Of a DNA stretch of 10,731 bases, positions 6,388 through 10,731 are shown piece by piece. The position numbers and the translations under genes are program-made. The notes under the pieces were generated by a model. That model was not told the DNA's origin. It did not search any database and saw only the letters and a list, made by a program, of their open reading frames with translations. Every line of letters begins with the position of its first letter. Position 1 is the first letter of the stretch. Source of the DNA: Paracoccaceae bacterium (GTDB lineage: Bacteria; Pseudomonadota; Alphaproteobacteria; Rhodobacterales; Rhodobacteraceae); NCBI GenBank assembly GCA_025458985.1, contig JALORM010000035.1:1-10731 (forward strand). The letters are read 5' to 3'.

Positions 6388-9383
6388 CCCGCTTCCGCAT
6401 CCCCGGCAAGGGCCGGATCGACCACGCCCGCCCGGTCCGCTTCACCTTCGATGGCCGCACAATCGAGGGCCGCGCGGGCGACACCGTCGCCTCGGCGCTT
6501 CTGGCGAACGGCATCCATCTGATGGGCCGGAGCTTCAAGTACCACCGCCCGCGCGGCGTGGTCTCGGCCGGGTCGGAGGAGCCCAACGCGCTTCTCGGCA
6601 CCACGCGCGGCGGGCCGGAGCGGTTCGAGCCCAACACGCGCGCGACCATGCAGGAGGTCTGGGAGGGGCTGACGACCGAAAGCCAGAACCGCTGGCCGAC
6701 GCTCGGGTTCGACCTGGGCGCGATCAATGACCGGCTCTACATGCTGTTCTCGGCCGGGTTCTACTACAAGACCTTCATGTGGCCCCGGTCTTTCTGGGAC
6801 AAGGTCTACGAGCCCTTCATTCGCCGCGTGGCCGGTCTTGGGCGCGCGCCGAGCGCTCCGGATGCCGACCACTACGCCAGCCGCAACCTGCACTGCGATG
6901 TGCTGATCGTGGGCGCCGGGCCTGCGGGCCTTGCGGCGGCACTGACGGCGGCCCGGGCCGGGGCCGAGGTCGTGCTGGTGGACGAGCACGCCGAGATGGG
7001 CGGGACGCTTCTGTCGGAGCCGCACCTGCAGATCGACGGGCAAAGCGCGTGGGAGTGGCTGGCCGCCGCGCTGGCCGAGCTGTCCGCCCTGCCTAACGCC
7101 CGGCTGATGAGCCGCACCACCGCCATCGGCTACTATCACCAGAACATGGTGGGCCTCTGCCAGCGGGTCACCGACCACCTTGCCCGCCCGCCCGCCGACG
7201 CCCCGCGCGAGCGGCTGTGGCGCGTGCGCGCCGGGCAGGTCGTGCTGGCGCAGGGCGCGATCGAGAAGCCGCTAGCCTTCGATGGCAACGACCGCCCGGG
7301 CGTCATGCTGTCGGGGGCTGCACAGACATTCCTGCATCGCTTCGGCGTGAAGGTGGGTGACCGCGCGGTGGTGGTGACCACCCATGACAGCGCCTGGCAT
7401 GCCGCCTTCGACCTTGCCGAAGCCGGAACCGCCGTTGCCGCCATCGTCGACCTGCGCGAGGATGTGACGCAGGACCTGCGGTCCCGTGCTGCCGCGCTGG
7501 GCATCGAGGTGCTGACCGGCCACGCCGTCACCACCACCTCGGGCCGCCTGCGCGTGGCGTCGGTGCGGGTCGGCAAGGTTTCGGGCGGCCGCGTCGGGCC
7601 GACCCGCCGGATCGCCTGCGACACGCTTCTGATGTGCGGCGGGTGGACGCCCTCGCTGCACCTGTTCAGCCACACCAGGGGCACGCTGCGCTGGGATCCC
7701 GACCAGGGTGCCTTCCTGCCCGACCGCAAGACCGAGGAATGCCACATCGCCGGCGCCGGCCGCGGCCTCTGGGGTGTCGCCTTGGCGCTCGAGGACGGCG
7801 CCCGGGCCGGCGCGGCTGCGGCCACGGCGGCGGGGCGCAAGGCCGGAGCCGGCACCTTCGCGGTAGAGGGTGACCGGCCCGGCCGCGGGGTCGCGGTCAG
7901 GGACCTGCCGACCGACGGGGACCCGGCCAGGGCACGCGCCTTCGTCGACTTCCAGAACGACGTGACCGCCAAGGACATCCGCCTTGCGGTCCGCGAAGGG
8001 ATGCGCTCTATCGAGCACGTCAAGCGATACACCACCAACGGAATGGCGACCGACCAGGGCAAGCTGTCCAACATCAACGGTCTGATGATCGCGTCCGACG
8101 CGCTGGGCAAGCCCGCGCCCGAAGTCGGGCTGACCACCTTCCGCCCACCCTACACGCCGACCACCTTCGGCGCTCTGGCAGGCTACCACAAGGACGGCCA
8201 TTTCGAGGTCACCCGCAAGACGCCGATCGACGGCTGGGCCGAGGCGCAAGGTGCAGTGTTCGAACCGGTCGCGCTCTGGCGCCGCGCGCGCTACTTCCCG
8301 CGCCCGGGCGAGGACATGGCGGCCGCCGTCAACCGCGAATGCCGCGCGGTGCGGCAGGCAGTCGGCCTCTTCGACGCCTCGACCCTCGGCAAGATCGAGG
8401 TGGTCGGGCCCGACGCCGCCACCTTCCTGGAACGGATGTACACCAACCCCTGGGCCAAGCTTGCCCCCGGCCGCTGCCGCTATGGCCTGCTTCTGGGCGA
8501 GGACGGCTTCATCCGCGACGACGGCGTGATCGGCCGGCTGGCGGCCGACCGCTTCCATGTCACCACCACCACGGGCGGTGCCGCGCGCGTGCTGAACATG
8601 ATGGAGGACTACCTCCAGACCGAATGGCCCGACCTCGACGTCTGGCTCACCTCGACCACCGAGCAATGGGCGGTGGCCGCGCTTCAGGGACCGAGCGCCC
8701 GCAAGGTACTGGAGCCGCTGGTCGAGGGCCTCGACCTGTCGGACGAGGCGTTCCCGCACATGGCGGTTGCCGACTGCACCGTGGCGGGTTTCCCTGCGCG
8801 GCTGTTCCGGGTGTCGTTCACCGGCGAGCTGGGCTTCGAGGTGAACGTCCCCGCCCGCCACGGCCGCGCCCTCTGGGAAGCGCTCTGGGCAGCGGGGCAG
8901 GCGCACGGGATCACCGCCTATGGCACCGAGACGATGCACGTCCTGCGCGCCGAGAAGGGCTTCATCATCGTCGGACAGGATACCGACGGCACTGTCACGC
9001 CGCAGGACGCGGGGCTTTCCTGGGCCATCGGCAAGGCGAAGCCCGACTTTGTGGGCAAGCGGTCGCTGACGCGTTCCGACATCGTGGCCGAGGGCCGCAA
9101 GCAGCTTGTCGGCCTTCTGACCGACGACCCGAAGACCGTGCTGACCGAGGGCGCGCAGATCGTCGCCGACCCGGCGCAGGCCCTGCCAATGAAGATGATC
9201 GGCCATGTCACCTCGTCCTACTGGTCCGACACGCTCGGCCGGTCGGTCGCCATGGCGCTGGTCGAGGGCGGCCATGGGCGGATGGGGCAGACCCTGCACG
9301 TGCCGACCGGAGGCCGCACCGTCGCGGCCAAGGTGACGGGTGTCACCTTCCACGACCCCGATGGCCAACGCCTGAAGGTCTGA
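6384..9383 (+). CDS. soxA: Sarcosine oxidase, heterotetrameric, alpha subunit
   Basis: 999 residues, full length. SoxA binds NAD+ and carries the folate site that captures the methylene group released from sarcosine, giving 5,10-methylene-tetrahydrofolate. Residues about 10-100 form the ferredoxin-like fold without an iron-sulfur cluster seen in this family (SALLANGIHLMGRSFKYHRP). A Rossmann dinucleotide domain follows, with GAGPAGLAAALTAARAG from residue 177 and the family motif MCGGWTPSLHLFSH from 417. From about 610 to the end lies an aminomethyltransferase (GCV_T) domain, with GLFDAS at 661-666, then FTGELGFEVNVP and GTETMHVLRAEKGF. The start at 6384 overlaps the soxD stop by 4 nt and has GGAGG at 6372-6376. 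The same frame stays open upstream through all of soxB because of the GC content; that extension is not coding. No missing motif or frameshift was seen. Confidence 0.97.
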   Translation: MTRFRIPGKGRIDHARPVRFTFDGRTIEGRAGDTVASALLANGIHLMGRSFKYHRPRGVVSAGSEEPNALLGTTRGGPERFEPNTRATMQEVWEGLTTESQNRWPTLGFDLGAINDRLYMLFSAGFYYKTFMWPRSFWDKVYEPFIRRVAGLGRAPSAPDADHYASRNLHCDVLIVGAGPAGLAAALTAARAGAEVVLVDEHAEMGGTLLSEPHLQIDGQSAWEWLAAALAELSALPNARLMSRTTAIGYYHQNMVGLCQRVTDHLARPPADAPRERLWRVRAGQVVLAQGAIEKPLAFDGNDRPGVMLSGAAQTFLHRFGVKVGDRAVVVTTHDSAWHAAFDLAEAGTAVAAIVDLREDVTQDLRSRAAALGIEVLTGHAVTTTSGRLRVASVRVGKVSGGRVGPTRRIACDTLLMCGGWTPSLHLFSHTRGTLRWDPDQGAFLPDRKTEECHIAGAGRGLWGVALALEDGARAGAAAATAAGRKAGAGTFAVEGDRPGRGVAVRDLPTDGDPARARAFVDFQNDVTAKDIRLAVREGMRSIEHVKRYTTNGMATDQGKLSNINGLMIASDALGKPAPEVGLTTFRPPYTPTTFGALAGYHKDGHFEVTRKTPIDGWAEAQGAVFEPVALWRRARYFPRPGEDMAAAVNRECRAVRQAVGLFDASTLGKIEVVGPDAATFLERMYTNPWAKLAPGRCRYGLLLGEDGFIRDDGVIGRLAADRFHVTTTTGGAARVLNMMEDYLQTEWPDLDVWLTSTTEQWAVAALQGPSARKVLEPLVEGLDLSDEAFPHMAVADCTVAGFPARLFRVSFTGELGFEVNVPARHGRALWEALWAAGQAHGITAYGTETMHVLRAEKGFIIVGQDTDGTVTPQDAGLSWAIGKAKPDFVGKRSLTRSDIVAEGRKQLVGLLTDDPKTVLTEGAQIVADPAQALPMKMIGHVTSSYWSDTLGRSVAMALVEGGHGRMGQTLHVPTGGRTVAAKVTGVTFHDPDGQRLKV

Positions 9384-9396
9384 GGAGCGACACGCC

Positions 9397-9906
9397 ATGA
9401 CCACCACGATGCATACCCTGGCAGCAGCGGGCGTGACCGTCGCCGAAGGCGCGCCCAGGTCGCGCCATGCGCTGCGCCTGCGCGACGCGGCCGCCGCCGG
9501 CGCGGCGCTGGGGCTCGCCCTTCCCGTGAAGGTCGGCGCCATGGCCGAGGCGGCGGGCAGGCGCGCGCTCTGCCTCGGCCCCGACGAATGGCTTCTGGAA
9601 GGCCCGCCGGGCGACCGGCCCTTGCTTCCCGAGACGCTGCCCCATGCGCTGGTCGACATCTCGGACCGCGAGGTGACCTTCGTTGTCGAAGGCCCGCGCG
9701 CGGCCGAGCTTCTGTCGATCGGCATCGCCCGGAACCTGGCTCTTCTTGCGCCCGGCACCGGCTGCCGGACCGCGTTCGACAGTGCCCAGGCGATCCTGGT
9801 GCGCGAGTCCGAACAGGCGTTTACCCTGTCGGTCTGGCGCAGCTTCGCACCGCATGTGGCCGAGCTTCTGGACATCGGCCGGCGCGAACTGGCCTGCGGC
9901 CTCTGA
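9397..9906 (+). CDS. soxG: Sarcosine oxidase, heterotetrameric, gamma subunit
   Basis: 169 residues. SoxG is the least conserved subunit. It resembles a small folate-binding/GcvT-like domain and packs against alpha in the tetramer. Recognisable parts are CLGPDEWLLEGPP (58-70), the VDISDREVTFVVEGPRAAEL core (about 86-105) and the C-terminal TLSVWRSFAPHVAELLDIG, the best family marker. The N-terminal third is alanine-rich and variable, as is usual. GAGGAG (9382-9387), overlapping the soxA stop, provides the ribosome site 9 nt before the ATG. Last gene of the operon; a strong hairpin follows. No folate-interconversion genes (folD, purU, glyA), which often accompany sox operons elsewhere, follow here. 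Confidence 0.95.
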   Translation: MTTTMHTLAAAGVTVAEGAPRSRHALRLRDAAAAGAALGLALPVKVGAMAEAAGRRALCLGPDEWLLEGPPGDRPLLPETLPHALVDISDREVTFVVEGPRAAELLSIGIARNLALLAPGTGCRTAFDSAQAILVRESEQAFTLSVWRSFAPHVAELLDIGRRELACGL

Positions 9907-9914
9907 CCCGACGC

Positions 9915-9940
9915 CCGGACCGGACTCGCGTCCGGTCCGG
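9915..9940 (+). terminator. Perfect 11-bp hairpin just after soxG
   Basis: CCGGACCGGAC at 9915-9925 and its exact complement at 9930-9940 enclose a TCGC loop, 8 bp after the soxG stop. There is no T tract, so it is not a canonical intrinsic terminator. It probably ends or protects the 3' end of the soxBDAG transcript. With no convergent gene nearby, a bidirectional terminator role is less likely. The pairing is certain; the function is inferred. Confidence 0.6.
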
Positions 9941-10057
9941 CGACGGGCATCCGCAGGCCGCGCTCTACGTCGGGGCCGTTCCCCCAAGTGGCCGGAGTCG
10001 CCCCGGGAGTCGTCCGTCCGGCCGCTGTTGCCTCTACGGCCGTCCCGCCCGATCACG

Positions 10058-10204
10058 TTGCAGTCGCCGTCGCATGCAATCGGCAACGAGGTCGAGCTGG
10101 CCTATGCGCGCTCCGATCTGTTCGACCGGCGCCGGGCGCTGATGGACGCCTGGGGGCGCTGCGTCGCCGGCAAGAGCGGCGAGGTCGTGGAGCGTGTCCG
10201 GTGA
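10058..10204 (+). pseudogene. C-terminal relic of a tyrosine recombinase (phage-type integrase)
   Basis: The last 49 codons before TGA at 10202-10204 read like the end of P4/DUF4102-type integrases of alphaproteobacteria. A box-II histidine context (SHAIGN, His codon at 10073) is followed by ELAYARSDLFDRRRALMDAW. The tyrosine of AYAR (codon 10103-10105) aligns with the catalytic tyrosine that attacks DNA. The end, SGEVVERVR, resembles the variable integrase tail. Upstream in this frame the reading turns into arginine/proline-rich shadow sequence with no catalytic-domain features. Nothing matching the rest of an integrase appears in other frames between the soxG stop and here. It is therefore a fragment with no start, left by decay or deletion of an integrated element. 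The assignment rests on motif recognition over about 45 residues. Confidence 0.7.
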
Positions 10205-10401
10205 ACCACGCCCCCCCCAGTCGCGCCAGACCTTCCGCGCGTGGTCTCGTTGCTTGCCTTCCCGCCGGTCTCCATCCACGCAAGCGCGCCGAAGGTCAGG
10301 GTCCGGTCGTCGCCGGTCCGGGCACCTATGGCGAGCCGGCAAACCGGCCCCCGGATCGTCCTGCCGATTGGCGCCGGGATGAAGGCCTTGGGAGGCGAGG
10401 A

Positions 10402-10731
10402 TCAGTCCGGGGCCTGAAGCTCGGGTTGCCCGGGCACGTAGTTGAACAGCTCAAGTCGCGCGCCCTGGCCGTTCGGCTCGAGGCGGATCGCCGTCAGGCT
10501 TGCCGGCCCGACCGGTACGATCTGGCGGGGGGCAAGGCCGAGATAGTGTTCCAGAAGCGCGCGGATCACGCCACCATGGCAGACGGCAAGCAGGCTTGCC
10601 CCGCCGGCCTCGCGCGCCGCCTCGATCGCGGCGACCGTGCGGGCGCGGAAGTCCGGCCAGAGCTCGCCCCCCGCGGGCGCATGGGTGCCCGCGCGCCAGC
10701 CGAGATAGGCCTCGCGGTCGCGCGCGATCAG
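10402..10731 (-). CDS. Histidine phosphatase (phosphoglycerate mutase-like) family protein, partial
   Basis: Only the C-terminal 109 residues lie in the window; the gene enters from the right edge and stops at 10402. Members use a phospho-histidine from an N-terminal RHG motif, not visible here, to hydrolyse phosphate esters. The visible part has the acid motif GGELW (glutamate 23 of the visible fragment), typical of the proton donor in the GE(S/T) position. It also has the second catalytic histidine in VCHGGVIRALL (His52 of the fragment), then GLAPRQIVPVGPASLTAI, the usual last strands. Substrate cannot be told from this portion: alpha-ribazole phosphatase (CobC), a 2,3-bisphosphoglycerate-type mutase and broad-specificity phosphatases all look alike here. 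The stop is followed by the gene-poor integrase scar. Confidence 0.85.
   Translation of the reverse strand: MIARDREAYLGWRAGTHAPAGGELWPDFRARTVAAIEAAREAGGASLLAVCHGGVIRALLEHYLGLAPRQIVPVGPASLTAIRLEPNGQGARLELFNYVPGQPELQAPD

Larger units (their letters stand above)
9907..10401. other. 495-bp spacer without an intact gene
   Basis: This spacer holds the soxG-distal hairpin (9915-9940), about 115 bp with no recognisable coding sequence, the integrase relic (10058-10204), and about 200 bp (10205-10401) where I recognise nothing. Within the last part is a small hairpin, GCCGG-CAAA-CCGGC (10335-10348). It lies 54 bp past the histidine phosphatase stop and may help end that transcript. Several short open frames cross the spacer in all directions, but none has a convincing start site or family resemblance. 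No tRNA or attachment-site duplication was seen. Confidence 0.6.

Noticed and set aside
7272..9950. An 892-codon open frame on the minus strand opposite soxA and soxG
   Set aside because: The codon composition of a high-GC gene leaves the opposite frame free of stops. The translation is arginine/glycine/alanine-rich with no family features, while the plus strand encodes full-length soxA.
10034..10401. Short minus-strand open frames, including one in the same frame as the histidine phosphatase after its stop
   Set aside because: The phosphatase reaches its natural end before the stop, and the continued sequence is antisense to the integrase relic further on. No start site or known family was seen.

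Overview
The window is about 10.7 kb of very GC-rich DNA, with codon use and gene types of an alphaproteobacterium. The best fit is the Rhodobacterales (a Rhodobacter/Rhodovulum/Roseobacter-type organism). Evidence for this is a BciA-type bacteriochlorophyll 8-vinyl reductase gene, a complete heterotetrameric sarcosine oxidase operon in the soxBDAG order, and an RTX repeat protein. A bacteriochlorophyll gene implies a phototroph, or a lineage that recently was one.

Left part, all on the minus strand (1-4717): the 3' part of bciA runs off the left edge. Its reading frame is broken near position 687 by what looks like a short out-of-frame deletion. Upstream of it is rpsO (ribosomal protein S15), followed by a textbook intrinsic terminator. 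Next come a small secreted or surface RTX calcium-binding protein, an alpha/beta hydrolase of the fluoroacetate dehalogenase type with an unusual catalytic acid, and a GlxA-type transcriptional regulator (DJ-1/PfpI domain plus AraC helix-turn-helix).

Right part, plus strand (4816-9906): soxB, soxD, soxA and soxG form a tight operon divergent from the regulator. Together they encode tetrameric sarcosine oxidase, which demethylates sarcosine to glycine, passes the methyl carbon to tetrahydrofolate and makes H2O2. The 98-bp divergent region holds two TGGCGCAA direct repeats exactly 22 bp apart, the geometry of AraC-family half-sites. The regulator is therefore a good candidate for sarcosine or glycine-betaine responsive control (GbdR/SouR-like role, inferred). 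An 11-bp perfect hairpin follows soxG.

Right edge (9907-10731): about 500 bp with no intact gene, containing the last ~49 codons of a tyrosine-recombinase (phage-type integrase) gene as a relic, then the 3' end of a histidine phosphatase gene on the minus strand. I see no intact mobile element, tRNA, rRNA or CRISPR array. I did not find a clearly new biological system. The items most worth following are the broken bciA, the regulator/repeat arrangement, the dehalogenase-like enzyme with a swapped acid, and the integrase scar.
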